A DNA stretch of 64,000 nucleotides from Paragonimus westermani (GCA_008508345.1 QNGE01000101.1:1-64000); one strand, 5' to 3'. Numbered from the stretch's first letter, positions 22,742 through 35,400 are shown. A program made the numbers and translations. Notes: a model not told the origin generated them from the sequence alone.

Positions 22742-24919
22742 ATGCGACTTGTGGATTTGCGTCAAACACATTGTCGTCTTCTTTCCATCGTAGAAAACTT
22801 ATCATTATGCGGTCGTATTGTGTTCACACAATTCTGTAAGGCGATCACCGATCGTACGAAGAGAACTTACATCAACCGTTTGCAGAAGTCACGTAAGAAG
22901 TCTGCTGAAGAACCAGTTCCACTGGATCCCAGTAAGTATGTATTGAACTGTTCTTCAGTACAATTGAATTCTATGCAATTAGAAGCCTTAGCTTTGGGTC
23001 TAGATTATAAAATACCATCATACAGGCCTAATCGTATTTACATTGAAGCTCAATTTGAGAGCTTAATTGATCAATTATCAGACCTTCAGCCAACTACTGC
23101 TGACAACCTAGGCTGGCTTAAGACCAAACTGACTGATATAGCTAACGGGTTTATCATGACCCCAATCAACGGCCGGTGTGCTATCACAAAGCAACACCTG
23201 CAATCACTAAAAGAACTTAAATCAAAAAATCTAGTAATACTTAAGCCAGACAAAGGCTCTGGGACAGTCATTTTAGACAGGGACGCATATGTACAGAAGA
23301 TGTTGTCAATACTAGAGGACCGAACGAAGTTTCAGCAAATAGACACCGTAGACAACGTCAATGAAATAGAAGGTCGCATAGCACGGCATCTCGAACTCCT
23401 CTTACAGCTGCGCTTAATCGATGACAGGACTTACAAAGCTCTTAAACCATGTGGGTCGTCGACACCTCAGCTCTACGGCCTCCCTAAAACACACAAATCT
23501 GGGATGCCTCTTAGGCCTATCCTGGCAATGACCAATTCTCCGTACCATAAATTGGCACGTTGGTTAGTCGAAATCCTAACTCCATTGAAACAAAAGTTTC
23601 AAACACATTCTATTAAAGATTCTTTTGAATTGATCAGTGACTTAGAAAACATCAATCTTGCTAATGAGTTGATGTGTTCCATAGACGTTCAGTCACTATT
23701 CACGAATGTCCCGTTACACGAGACAATCGATTTTATTGGTGAGCTCGTTGAAATGAGCCACATTACTCTGCCTCTACCTAATGATATTCTGAGGGAAGCA
23801 TTATTGTTATGTACTGAAAACATCAGCTTCCGTTTTCTTGATCGGTGCTACCGCCAAATAGACGGGGTAGCCATGGGAAGTCCATTAGGGCCCATCCTGG
23901 CAGACTTTTTCATGTTAAAGATTGAGCGGGAGTTAGCCACAGACATAGCGGGTCTGTCATATTACAAACGCTACGTCGATGATACACTAGCGTTCAGTCG
24001 GTCCAAGCAGGCAATAGATAACCTAGTGCAGCGCCTAAATAGTTGTCATCCCAACCTGAAAGTAACATGTGAATTTGAGACCGACAACTGTTTGCCGTTT
24101 CTAGACATACTCATTAGTCGCCGGGAGGATGGCTCTATCAAAAGAGCCGTCTATAGGAAATCCACGTGGTCGGGTCAATACCTGAACTTCGGTAGTTTCA
24201 CACCGGTCCATCACAAACGCGCACTGGTGAATACACTATTCACACGAGCAAGACGAATATGTACACAGGACAGTCTTGCGAAGGAATTAGACTTGATCAC
24301 ATCTATACTACAATCTAACGGGTATCCAAAAAGGTTCATAGAAAGGCATAGTAGACCGAAACCACCTTCCGAACAGGTGGCCACAGTTAGAAAAAAGAAG
24401 GTTTATATAGAATTGCCTTTTAAAGGTGATTATAGCATGCATCAAACAACCCAAAGACTAGTGAATTCGATTAAACGAACATTTAACGCAGCGGAACTCT
24501 GTGTATTAGCCCGGACCCAGAAACTGCCTGTCCCTTCAATCAAAGGAGATCAGCCTGTCGGTGCCACCTCACATTGTGTCTACCAATTTACATGTAACTG
24601 CAAAGAAAGTTACATAGGCAGAACCGAGAGGTGCTTGATCTCCAGAGTGAAGGAACATTTGCCTAAGTGGGTGCAGAGCTCTGTATTACAGAAGAACGAC
24701 AGTGTTGTTGAAACACGCAAGCAACCGGCGTCCGCAGTCGCAAGACACGTCCTGACCACTGGTCACGTTATCGACCCAATGTGTGCATTCAGAATCTTAT
24801 TACGTCACTCCAATCCAAGATTCTTGCGGTTTGCTGAGGCGGTCGCAATCAATCGACTGAAGCCGACCTTGTGTGTTCAGAAACAATTGCTCGTAAACTT
24901 GACCCTTCCCTGGACGTAG
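22742..24919 (+). CDS. Penelope-like reverse transcriptase with C-terminal GIY-YIG endonuclease, intact frame
   Basis: The protein is 725 aa from the first in-frame ATG. The frame is open back to 22463 (818 codons) without another ATG, and the upstream part (LSIRELVKISFLAECT, QFLRLLRKNKLKV) looks like a normal PLE N-terminus. The true start is therefore probably upstream, reached by splicing, a lost ATG or a non-ATG start; GTG at 22688 is unlikely in a eukaryote. Landmarks in order: LKPDKGSGTVILD (23240), LYGLPKTHK (about 23473), RPILAMTNSPYHKLA, SIDVQSLFTNVPL (motif A Asp at 23684-23686), DGVAMGSPLGPILADFF (23861), YVDD (23972-23983), LPFLDILISR, SNGYPKRFI. The nuclease follows: HCVYQFTCNCKESYIGRTER (Tyr at 24581, YIG at 24611), RVKEH, ARHVLTTGH, RFAEAVAI, and the usual PLE ending LCVQKQLLVNLTLPW. 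The enzyme would nick the target and copy its RNA there. No stop or frameshift interrupts it, unlike every other element here. Confidence 0.93.
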   Translation: MRLVDLRQTHCRLLSIVENLSLCGRIVFTQFCKAITDRTKRTYINRLQKSRKKSAEEPVPLDPSKYVLNCSSVQLNSMQLEALALGLDYKIPSYRPNRIYIEAQFESLIDQLSDLQPTTADNLGWLKTKLTDIANGFIMTPINGRCAITKQHLQSLKELKSKNLVILKPDKGSGTVILDRDAYVQKMLSILEDRTKFQQIDTVDNVNEIEGRIARHLELLLQLRLIDDRTYKALKPCGSSTPQLYGLPKTHKSGMPLRPILAMTNSPYHKLARWLVEILTPLKQKFQTHSIKDSFELISDLENINLANELMCSIDVQSLFTNVPLHETIDFIGELVEMSHITLPLPNDILREALLLCTENISFRFLDRCYRQIDGVAMGSPLGPILADFFMLKIERELATDIAGLSYYKRYVDDTLAFSRSKQAIDNLVQRLNSCHPNLKVTCEFETDNCLPFLDILISRREDGSIKRAVYRKSTWSGQYLNFGSFTPVHHKRALVNTLFTRARRICTQDSLAKELDLITSILQSNGYPKRFIERHSRPKPPSEQVATVRKKKVYIELPFKGDYSMHQTTQRLVNSIKRTFNAAELCVLARTQKLPVPSIKGDQPVGATSHCVYQFTCNCKESYIGRTERCLISRVKEHLPKWVQSSVLQKNDSVVETRKQPASAVARHVLTTGHVIDPMCAFRILLRHSNPRFLRFAEAVAINRLKPTLCVQKQLLVNLTLPWT

Positions 24920-24960
24920 TGACCTTTCCTAAACCACCGATTGACTATCAACCCTGCTCC

Positions 24961-25197
24961 CTAACTGCTCGATATAAAAAACCCGTTTCATGTTATTGCA
25001 AATTTGGTACTGACGAGTCAATACGAAATGCTTGCATCTACCAGTTTTCGTGTTCTAACAGTTTTGTTCAAACTTCTGAAGGGAATGAACTGTTTCAAAT
25101 CTGGAATAACCGGAAAGGATGGCAAATGTTTGTTGAAGCCCCGAACACAAAGGTACTTCAGAAAGGCTTATTGCCTGTTGCGCATGTAAGAAAGTGA
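24961..25197 (+). pseudogene. Possible second, partial GIY-YIG segment of a PLE
   Basis: In this frame the residues RYKKPVSCYCK...NACIYQFSCSNSFVQTSE line up, with the same number of residues between the Arg and the Cys before the Tyr, with the main protein's RTQKLPVPSI...SHCVYQFTCNCKESYIGRTE. Shared points are K/PV near the start, C-(I/V)-Y-Q-F-(S/T)-C, and S-(F/Y)-(V/I). The YIG box is not kept (FVQ). Downstream the frame runs to a stop at 25195-25197 with no clear nuclease features. It may be the 5'-truncated start of an adjacent diverged PLE copy. The alignment is short, so chance cannot be excluded. Confidence 0.35.
25005..25043 (+). ncRNA. Hammerhead ribozyme-like fold in the PLE tail
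   Basis: All core parts of a hammerhead are in order. The stem I strand TGGTA (25005-25009) is followed by CTGACGA (25010-25016), a stem II region GTCAATAC (25017-25024), GAAA (25025-25028), a three-pair stem III TGC-TT-GCA (25029-25036), and U then C as the NUH cleavage site (25037-25038). TACCA (25039-25043) then pairs perfectly with TGGTA. PLE hammerheads are known, and very short stem III is typical of them (family knowledge). Weak points: stem II has only one pair, the stem III loop is two bases, and the same bases also read as a GIY-YIG-like protein segment. It may be a decayed ribozyme or a coincidence. Confidence 0.35.
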
Positions 25198-26437
25198 ACG
25201 CCAGGGTGTTTGGTTTTTCGTTTGAGAACTGCATAAATCCGCTTCCTTTGAATATTGTTTCTGATGTTTCCGCAAACCGCAGGATCTTCTCATCGAACCA
25301 TCTTAGCTAGATTATTTGTGTTAACCGATTTTGCGTAACCCAGCGCCAAACTAGAGACAGGAGCAACCCGATCACGCGAAAGTTGTACGTAACTTTGAAC
25401 GACTAGGTGCTGCTGTGTGCGCGGTGAACGTTATCGACCGTACCGTTAACAAACAAATGATAGGATGGTTCTAAGTTTCATTTCTCAGTGCAACCTCAAA
25501 ATTACCAAACTAAGTGACAGTTTCCTTCTGCTCTCATCTGCATAGGAGTTGTTATCCGAATAGATATCTAAAGCCACGCCTTGGATACAATGTTCATGGA
25601 GTTTGTTGAAGATGGGTTACAGTAACTATTTATATAGACGACCTAATTCTTCTAAAAGCATATCTGCTCATACGCTTGCACAAATATAAATGCGTTCAGC
25701 GTTTCATATCCTAGTCATCCAGGCAGATATGCTACTGAGTGTGGTAGCAGGCAACAGTGTAAATTTCCCTGTCATGTTTAATATAAACTAACGCCAGTTC
25801 AATTCACTCAGTCGACCGTGTATGTTGCTCGTCTGGCTACATTTAGGCTTTACTCCCGATTGACACATCTACAAAATATCAACACCTGTTTTTGCCTGCT
25901 CCGGTTCTGTTTGCGTAGAGAAACTTTGCTGGTTGGATAGCCGTTGACCAACATGGTTAAAATATCCTCAAACTCAATGACCGCGAGTTCAAAAAGGATT
26001 ATTCTAATCCATGGAAAGGTCGAAGTGTTCTGGATTTCATGTAGTTTTATTTCCTCACACTCAGTGAACGTTGTCTTTATGCACTATGGGTTGATTTAAG
26101 TGAACCGATCAGGCTAGAGGTAGATGTCAAAATTTGGAACGTCTTTTCCTCTAGGCAGGCAGTGTGAACCATCTCTCACATTATCTACTTGTTCATTTTG
26201 AATTGGCAGGCAATCAGAAGGGATAACATAGTTCCACCACTACACATATTCTAAATTAACAGAGGAGTTTTATGGAACAAGATTTCTGAACAATTGTCAC
26301 AACTAACACTGATTCGTGCAGTTGTTTTTGGTGGATAATGAGTGGCCTTTGTCCTCGTTTGGTTATGCCGTAGCGACGAAAATGAGTCAGTAGAATGTAG
26401 GATTTTAAGCTGAACTTGACCCAAATTTGAAACGGTT
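25198..26437. other. No gene recognised
   Basis: AT-rich sequence after the PLE tail. I found no feature that could mark the element's 3' end or a second tandem copy. Confidence 0.5.
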
Positions 26438-26498
26438 GTTGCATTCAGATGGACTATTCACTAGGGCTCTTTCGAAACTGAGCACTAGACTCGAGTTT
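26438..26498 (+). repeat. Dispersed 60-bp repeat, copy A
   Basis: This stretch aligns with 52542-52604. Exact shared blocks are CTCTTTCGAAA and, a few bases on, AGCACTAGACTCGAGTTT (26481-26498). Weaker matches extend left to GCATTCA. The following 200 bp (to about 26680) are clearly richer in G and C than the surroundings, with an open frame across them (26427-26681) that I do not recognise. The repeat may be the edge of an unknown element or gene fragment. Confidence 0.7.
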
Positions 26499-29400
26499 CA
26501 TTTTTGTTATAGCTGGTCAGTAACGCCTGTCCTCGCCAAGGTCTGGACTAAAACACCGGCCGCGCCCTCAGGAGGCAATTGTGTTGATCAATGCGTTAGT
26601 GACCTCACTCCAAACGCGACCGAATTATCACGTATGAACGCCCAGTCGCCCTCGCTTTTAAGTAGTGATCACGTTTTCTGATAGTCTCATTAAGGTCACA
26701 GTTAGTGTCCACTTAACTCCACTCAGTAACCTTGCAATTGTGGCCTCACAGACACGTCGAAACCTCCTATTTCATTAAACTTGCTAAACAACAACTCAGC
26801 TTACCGGCGGGTAGACAGGAATTTCATTTGAAAAATTATAAGAGTCTGCCCATTTTATGGTTCAGACGGACAAGTGTTTCTTACTGGCTGCTAACTATCT
26901 CGAGTCCAATAGTGCGTTGGCTTACTTTATGCACACCACAGCTGTTTCATCCCACTGCTACCGATGTCAGTGGATAAACCACGGTAAACGTGATTGTTAG
27001 AACCGAAGCTGATTGAGGTATAATTCTGTGCGAAAGTAGTTGTTGAGGTGGCGTTCTAACGATGTTTGCAGAAATTTTTTAGCGATTTTATTAGCTTTTT
27101 CAACGTTCGTCAGGAGAAAGATAACCGTAAAATACGTGCTGTTTCTAAAACATTAATCCAAATAGCTGATTGTGAAAGACATCTTAAAATAATCATGCGC
27201 AGAAGATGTAACGTAAACACATCTGGCAATCGCTGAAGTCATTTCTGATTATTATCAACTACAAGTTAATCAACGCACATTTTTTCATGACGTTCTAGAT
27301 TTTGCGACAAAAAGGTCTTACGGTCCATTTATCCAGAAGTAACTGAACTGAATTCGTGAGCCGTTAAAGTTCATTAGTATCCTTGTCTGTTGAACTTAAA
27401 CATTTATACTCTGTCGACCGGATTTCACTTATCATGCCACTGAAACCACCCGGCTTCTTTGGGTTTTTAACACAGTTATTCGCAAGAAATTTTTAGACTG
27501 CCATGGCGCTCTGTACAGATAAACAGACTCAATCGATGATTCCGTGATCTGAATTACTGGAACAATATTTTCTGTGAATAAATCTAAAAAGATGCAAGCA
27601 GTATAGTATAAGACGTCTGGTTCAGGGATATTTCGTTCATACCTTATGAGCTACTACAGCGACATCAATACACACAAATCATGATAAGCGGGGTTAAAGT
27701 GGTTAATTTCAAAAAACGTTTTCAAATGAGACAAAATTAAACAGGTATGAAGGGCTATGTTAAAAGGTCAAACGGTCACCAACAGTTACTGATCAGAAAT
27801 TGCAATGTACTTTCAATTGACAGACTACTAGATATTCAGTGCAATACATTGGTAGATGAAAATATTGAGATTTTAATGTTCTAGGTGGGCGTTGGTCCAT
27901 CACGATTTTAGCCAGCCAAATGCCCACTGTCTCACCCATTTCCAAACTTCTGTAGTTAACAAGTTATGTAACTGAAATATGCGTTTCCTCCAAAGATTGC
28001 ATTTGGAGTATTGCGGGCATCACGACCACGCCTAAGTCATGTCTATATGTCACACTTCAACAAACTTTATTCGGTTCATACTTCCTTCTGTAATAATTCT
28101 TGAGGAGTAGGAAATGACACTTCTGGTGTTTGCTCAGTTTTCAGGCTTGCAGCTCGACTTTGAGTAACATCATCTAAATTCCCCGGTAGAAAGGAATACC
28201 ACTCACGCACAAATGGAACGCTTGGATGAGAGATTTAATTGAAATGAGCCAACATTCAACTCCACTGCTGCGTTAACCACGGTAAGGGATGATGCTACGA
28301 CACAGTACACCAAGTCCAAGGCCTGTGCGGTCTCTTGATGTTAGCAAGGGAGAACTTCACACCACACCGCTCACGTGATTGACGCCGTCCTGCAACTGCT
28401 TTAAGCGACCAATGGTTTATGTTTTTGTGAGTGAATAACGGACAAGACTAGGCTAATTTCACCGTAAAACCTCATCGCTATTCAGATTTGAGGGCAATCC
28501 AGCCGGGTAGTCTCACTACTGTCGAGGCTGACCCTATGATTATTGCAGACTTATCGCGGTGTTATTTGGAGTATCGGGTTGAATTACTGAACTGCTGCGA
28601 ACTAACTACTCAGAAATTCAATGGCCTACAAATTATTTTGCATCATACTCTCGATTGGAAGTTCATCAGGCACTGGATAGTTTTGAACTGTCTCTTTTTG
28701 GGAATTAGGTCGATCGTGTTAAACTACCTGAGAGGCTAAGAACTTAGACATTCACTATGGACCCAAATTCTTGCAACCTGCTCAGTTAATCGAGTTTCTT
28801 ACAATATTTTAATCTACCGTCTCAGGACACACGTCGATGAAACCAAGGCAAAACACATGGTATGGTCTCCTATCGTTCATTCAACTGAAATTAATTAATG
28901 CTGAATCAGAGCGTACATGTAGGCACAGTATGGAAATAAGTACTACAGAGTTTAGTAGGATTCCGAAAATGATTTTCGAACACATTGTGCAGTGTTGTTC
29001 GATTGTTACCGTGATTTGAAGGTAATTACAACAGCCATAGCTTGTACGGTATTGTCCCGGAGACAGATTGAATTTTATTCCAGTCACCTGAATCACCGGT
29101 TGCTCTCAAGCACACTTTTCCAAGAGTCATTGCTTTGCGCTTACACAATTCAACCTATCTGATGCATGGCTGGGCAATTACGATGAGTTTGAGGTTACGG
29201 TAGAGATCATTTTATAGATCACCGAATTACAGAATGATTGTACAGGATGATTATTCAATAGTGCAAACGGATATTCCAAAGAACATCAGGATATTTATGC
29301 AATGACCATAAACTCAGCCTCCGATATTATTGAGATTTGAAACATTCGTCACCCTTAGCTCTAAATCATGAGTTTGAAAAATGATTAACCTGTTCATGTC

Positions 29401-32400
29401 CGCTAGTCGGAAACAAAGGAAGGATGCTGAGAATTGTTTTGCTCAATAGCTTGACTCGGCGCTGATCATATGAGGGGTGCAACATGCGACTGTCAATTAC
29501 TGCCATCAAGATTTGATGCAGACCTGAGAACTCAAACGCGATTGATCGTGATCACCGCTTACTGCGGTTTTTCGAATCATGGGTCTGTGTGATAGATATA
29601 CCTAAAATACATAGAGCAACCAAGCGTTTTGAAAGCTCATAGTTAATTTATTTCCTCTTCGAATTTTTATGCTTTTTGTTGTGGGTGGATTTTGGTCTGT
29701 AAGTTAGTAACAACCCTATGGATACATCGGGCTACAGGTGTCCCCTATCATTTCTGTCCTTAGAAATAGCAGGAATTTACGAAAATTTGCATGAGTCTTG
29801 CACCTGATCCGTTTGTAACTAGCGTAGGTTTCGTCGAACATAGCAGATGGTCGCATACTAGAAAATTATGTGGTATTTGCCATCCTTTTGATAATTGCAG
29901 TAGCAAAGCAGTATTGTTACTGATAGTGATAACAATGACGGTGAAAACACCTTACACTCAATTATCACCAGTACAGACAGGTTTTCACTTCACGTAGAAC
30001 ACACGACAATATTTTTTCCGCTGTTAAATAGCCTTAGAAACGGTTAAAGTTACCGCGTATATATTGATCAATTACTTCCATACAATTAACCTTGGGTAGC
30101 AAGCGGTTTTGGTCAAACGCCAAATCTTCCTTCAACGTACGGTAGGAAAAATCGGTTTCCCTCATTAACCAACAAATTAACGTCAGTTTCGTAAAGTGGT
30201 TTTGCATACTGTAAATCGGTGATAGACAAAGTGTCATCAGTTTGTGTGTTAAATTGCTGAAAACTGACGTAAAACGCATATGACTAAAAGACTTTATTAG
30301 TTGTGCACAGTGACGAAAATTTTGATTTTTCGATAGTGTAACAAAATGCCTAATGACTTGACTGACACACTTTACTAATACGGGAAGTCCTGCTTATTAA
30401 CTGCTAGCAGCTGAAGCAAAATAATAGCCCATATATATAAAAATACTGATTTATCAATTTACGAACATGTGAAAGACATTCACTATCTGGTAGTGCAGAC
30501 ATGAGAAATGAGGTGAAGATAACCGCTTGAAAAGTACTTCGCCCGGAATTATACGTCCGTATGCTCGGCTTTCAGGAAAAGTTGAGCACACTACTTGAGG
30601 TAGGATGTAAACAGAGAGGTCTTCTTTGACCAGTATGTTTTTATGTAATACGGCAAACAAATGTTTCTCCAAATTTTTCATTTGACAAACTGAAAATTTT
30701 CGCTGGTCACTTCCTAGCTATTCGCACAAGGTTAGCGAATTGCTATACACAAAATTCTGTCCCTCTCGGGCAACTTCCCCCGTCGAACTTTACCTAGAGG
30801 AAACAAAAAATGAAGGACAACTTTCTGTGGACTGCGTCCATGTTTGATATGAGGAAGGTACCGGAATGCAGACACTAGAGTCAACGATTATACCAACGAA
30901 TTAGTCAGGTTGCTGTGTGCACGCACACCATCCAATCAAGTTTTCACGTGTTTAGGTAACTAATTTGCGTGCATGTTAATGTTTCGAGTATGCACATTAA
31001 ATTCACCATAGCTTGGCAGACAACAGTCATGCTGTGTGATGTTGTAGTTAGCTACTTTGACCTAGGTCAGCGGGTTAGTTGAAACTGTAGCATAAATCAT
31101 AATTTGACAAAGTAGACGAGTTTAAAAGAGACCAACGGTTTTCATCCTTTACACTTTAAACACTGCCGCGAACACACCTGCAAGTATACCCGACGAAGTG
31201 AGATGATCATTACAAACGGCGCCGTCAAAAGGTTTTTATTTACAGGGACTGATATGGAGAGACTGATAGGAAGGAAACTTCTGACGAAGTTGCTTACTCT
31301 TCGGGAAGTGGTCAGACTTAAGTACATGATAGTTTGGAAATGAATGACGCCGTGTAAACTAAGTTGGAAAATTCGAACGCGTACAGTCTTAAACATTGGA
31401 CGAGTCAACAAAGAAGTACCTTCCTAGATTTTTTAGCCAGACGAGGGAAACCTGGTCATGACCGAAGTATTATAGCAAAGTAAGACAATGCAGTCTGGAT
31501 GCGCGCCTTCTAAAACCGATTTTTGTCAAGTCAAAACCTGGCCTTGCAAAATTCAGCGAGATCGCAATTTGATTTCGAAACTAACAAGCGATGAATCAGC
31601 TTCTGTCCCAACGTCACTAATGTTGGACCGTTTAAAGAGAGTAAGCACCTCGTGCTACGCCTGTAACTTAAAACTAACATAACACTGGACAGATTGGACT
31701 GATTTCACGAGATCCGCTGTGTAGAATTAGCGTAACTGAAGTAAACCCTGTAGGAGGACAAAATGTCGCAAGCATTTCTTTTTAATTTTTGATACTGTAT
31801 TCAAAAAACCAATGCTGTTCGTAATCGGGGAAGATGCTTTAGAACTGCTGGCTCAGTCATCGCGCGATAGGTAGGTGGCGCCCAAAAGGGCCTGATCAGA
31901 CAAAGTTACATTCGAAGATAGCTAACAATAATTAACAGCAGGATAACGCTGCCTAAACGAAACGCTAAACTGTTCTTAGACCACATCATAATCCAGTCAA
32001 CTTTAGATGAGGACAATCTTGTTTTTGTTTTCTTTTTCGCCAAATATATAAGCCAGGCTGCAACCGGTGGAAACCAGAATCATGCAGGGTTCAATCATAT
32101 ATTCCAGAACGAAGCTCTTATCTCCGTTTTCAATTCTTACAAACAACTGTTTTAAAAGCCTTCAAACTTTCTGATAGGCACACAAGAATAATGCTCAGAT
32201 TCCATCAGAAGTGGCTATGGTGACAGGTACCAGATGCATTAATGTCCACGAAGCGATCTAGGAACAGAGTTAAGAAATCCAAGATTAATAATTGTTTTCG
32301 AAAATTTTTGCAAGTAAACAAAAGATCGTCGTTACTTTAATGACGAAGTTTGAGGCTGCACCGATTCTACTATCATCATGGAAGGACCAAAAATCAGTCG

Positions 32401-35400
32401 GCACATAATAGAATTTATGTTGACAGCATGAATCCACAGACCAAAAGGTAAACTAAAACATGTAACAAGCGATTCTGCACTCACTTCTACTTCAAATGTT
32501 ATGAATGATACCGCAGTCGGACTAGACCATATGATTTATCCAGTTAGCTGATCTTCAAAGTGAGCAAGTTCACACAAGCTTTTTTTGAACTGCTGCCAGA
32601 GGTGAAAGCTGCCCGAGAGAACTTGAAAACTGATGATTGATGGGAAAGTGAAACTCATCAATTTGGATAAGTTTTTTACAAATGAACAAACCCTGCTTTA
32701 GTACGTTTCTTTGCCGTCCAGAAAAGACGGTTGGTCGTTTTATTAAACAGTACCTCTGCAAAAACGACCCAACTAGCTCGGTCAGGAGTGTCCTCTGGGG
32801 GGACAAAGTCCTGCAAATGTGATGTCGAAAGCCATGGTAATGGTCCACGGGTTTTCACTTTTCACGCGTATACGTTTACAACGGATGGTGTTGAAAAACA
32901 CAGGGAAGTATTTCATCCGCCTGATCAGCCATGACGACCCGTGCGAAGTACCTATAATCCCCTGGGAATGTGTTGCACTATGGAGTCAGTTTATTAGCCG
33001 GTAGTATGTTGATTCAGAAAAGCATGGAAGAGAACTCACCTGTCACGCCTTTCACATGTATTACTTACACATACAACGGAATAAAACAGTTCTTTCCTAG
33101 CAGGCTCGATCAATTCATACCTTAACCATGTTGATGTGTAGGAAAATGTGCGAAATGGCAACCACGCTGATACACTCAGCAAACGAAAGGATACTCAGGT
33201 AATCAGGAACAGCCAGCATCACTAACGTTGAAGATAGATATCTGTTCACGCTAGGTGTTACTATCTATTAATAGGAAGGGAGGAGGTTGGATCATCAGTT
33301 CACTGACCATCTTGTGCTGTCCGTGGCTATGCAGTCAGCCTCATCAGTTGCTTTTCATCTTTTGACTCATTTCCCAGGTGAGATTGTGTGGAGATTTTTA
33401 CGCCTATTACTTTGTGAGAAATCAAAAATTGATTATCAATGCAAGGGTGATCACATCCAAACTATGAAGTCCTGTCCATGTCATGATCCGTTTTCCTCGA
33501 TAGCCTATTCATCACATAAATTGACCGAGCCCCTGGATTAGTGTAAGCAGATTTATTAGTTTCGTTACAACCTAACTGCGCCTCATTGAATTATGCGTAC
33601 TGCTAAACGTAGTAATACTTACGAGGTTGATTAAAAATTGGTTGCATAAACCATACGTTTGCATTATAGAAAGGCCTTCTTGTTTGACCGTTTTCTGGCG
33701 GCTAAATAGTCATTAAAAGTTGAACCGCGAAATCGTCCCATAGCAAGTATTGGTGAAATCCATCAAACACTGGTCGTAGTTGAGTGTAACGTCGTCCAAA
33801 TATGTGGGTCATTATGGCAACACGCTTGAAAATACGGTTGTTCAGAAGTTCAAGAATCAGTTCCGAAGAGTTTCAAATAGTAATTTCCAGCTCTGTATCT
33901 GAACTGGAGGTCATCAGTCTAATTCCAGTTATCAGTATCCGGTGTCGTACACCTTTTGTCTGCAATGTTTTCTTCCTTTCATGCTAATCCGGAGTGAGTT
34001 TTTAATCGGTCTCCTCATTTTTCTCACTGTTATTTGAGAGAATTACATTAATTTAATCGCCGAATTCGTACAGTCACGTATACTTTAATGAATGAACGTT
34101 TGACCAATTATGCAAAGCTCTGGAAGACCCTACTAAGGTTATTGCACGTTCATTTAACGCCCCAGTGGATACTTCATTTACACGAATGTCATTAGTTCAT
34201 TTTTCGCCTACAGCGAAGTCCACACAAGAATAGAGGCGAAGACTGAGCATTAACATGTGAGGCAACCAACTTCAGAGAACGCAAATCCCATCTGTTTGTG
34301 AAATTTTGCTATGGAAGAATTAGTAGGGAAAACACGTGTTAAACAAGTGTTGAACCTCACGTTATAGGCTCACAAAAAGTATGGGGACCTTGATTTATTT
34401 ATTTTGATTGACACCGAAGCGTAACTGTTTTAAACGAACTCGTAAATAACACGAACGCCTAGGTGTAGATCTCTGCTGAGTGGGGCTGTCGGGTCAATTA
34501 CACCAGGTTGTCAAGATTGACCGACAGGACCACGAAGGTGACGACTTTGATGCCGTTTTTCAAAATGTACTTACTGATTCAATTTCCGATCTATTCCATC
34601 GAAGCGGCTGGTGGTAAACTAATTTGTGCTAACGTACGTTGCATATGCACTGTTTTGGTCGAAGTGAATCATTTGGCGTGCGGAGTTTGAACACTTCCTA
34701 TATGTGAATGGTGTATACTGTCATGAACTTCATCGAATGGAATAAATTAACTCAGATAACTTCATCTTTTACCGAAACTTCTAATTTAGGACTGATTTTT
34801 CTCTTATACTTGATAACGACTTGCAGAAATCAAGCGTCTTTTAGCCATGCCGTATTGTGGTTACTTCGTTTTTCTTCTACTCTCTCATACCAGTATCCGT
34901 GACGTACACTTGGGAACAGAATTTACCACTGTCAAAAAGTTGTATCGAAATGTTGACGCGTTGCCAAAGATACACACGTCCTCTACTCAGAATCATAGTT
35001 TGCGTTTTGCACGTGAGTATAAGTCAGGCGAACCTTTAAGATTCAACCTTACTGATGTTACCTTACAATACTAGGTCGTTCAAGAAAGCAGCAGTTGCAG
35101 AACAAACAAAAACAACAGAATAAGTCTACGCGCAATCAAGCATAAAACAGTAATAAAACGATATAATTCCCTTAATCTTTGAGCATAGAAAGTCTGTTTT
35201 TGATTTGCGGAGGAATTCTTTGTGTCGCTGCGTTCACGGTTGACAACTATTGTGAAGCTGCTGATGGTGCTAAGCTTCGTATTGGAAAAACTTACGCAGT
35301 CTTAAGACGTTGGCTTCCAGAAATGATGATGAACGTTATCCAGCTCAGGTATTGAAGACTTTTCAATAAAACACACGACAATGTTAACGCAATTTTACAC

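Larger units (their letters stand above)
22463..25197 (+). mobile_element. Penelope-like retroelement (PLE) with GIY-YIG endonuclease
   Basis: One continuous frame (22463-24919) encodes a PLE-type reverse transcriptase followed by a GIY-YIG nuclease. A tail of about 280 bp after it holds a second, partial GIY-YIG-like segment and a hammerhead-like fold. PLEs often occur as partial tandem copies with 'pseudo-LTRs', and many carry hammerhead ribozymes (family knowledge). Both observations in the tail would fit this. I could not find a repeat linking the region upstream of 22463 with the tail, so the element ends are not mapped. Confidence 0.85.

Noticed and set aside
27080..27120. Minus-strand CTGACGA-ACGTT-GAAA as a hammerhead
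   Set aside because: No stem II, and the flanks do not pair with a NUH site in the right place.
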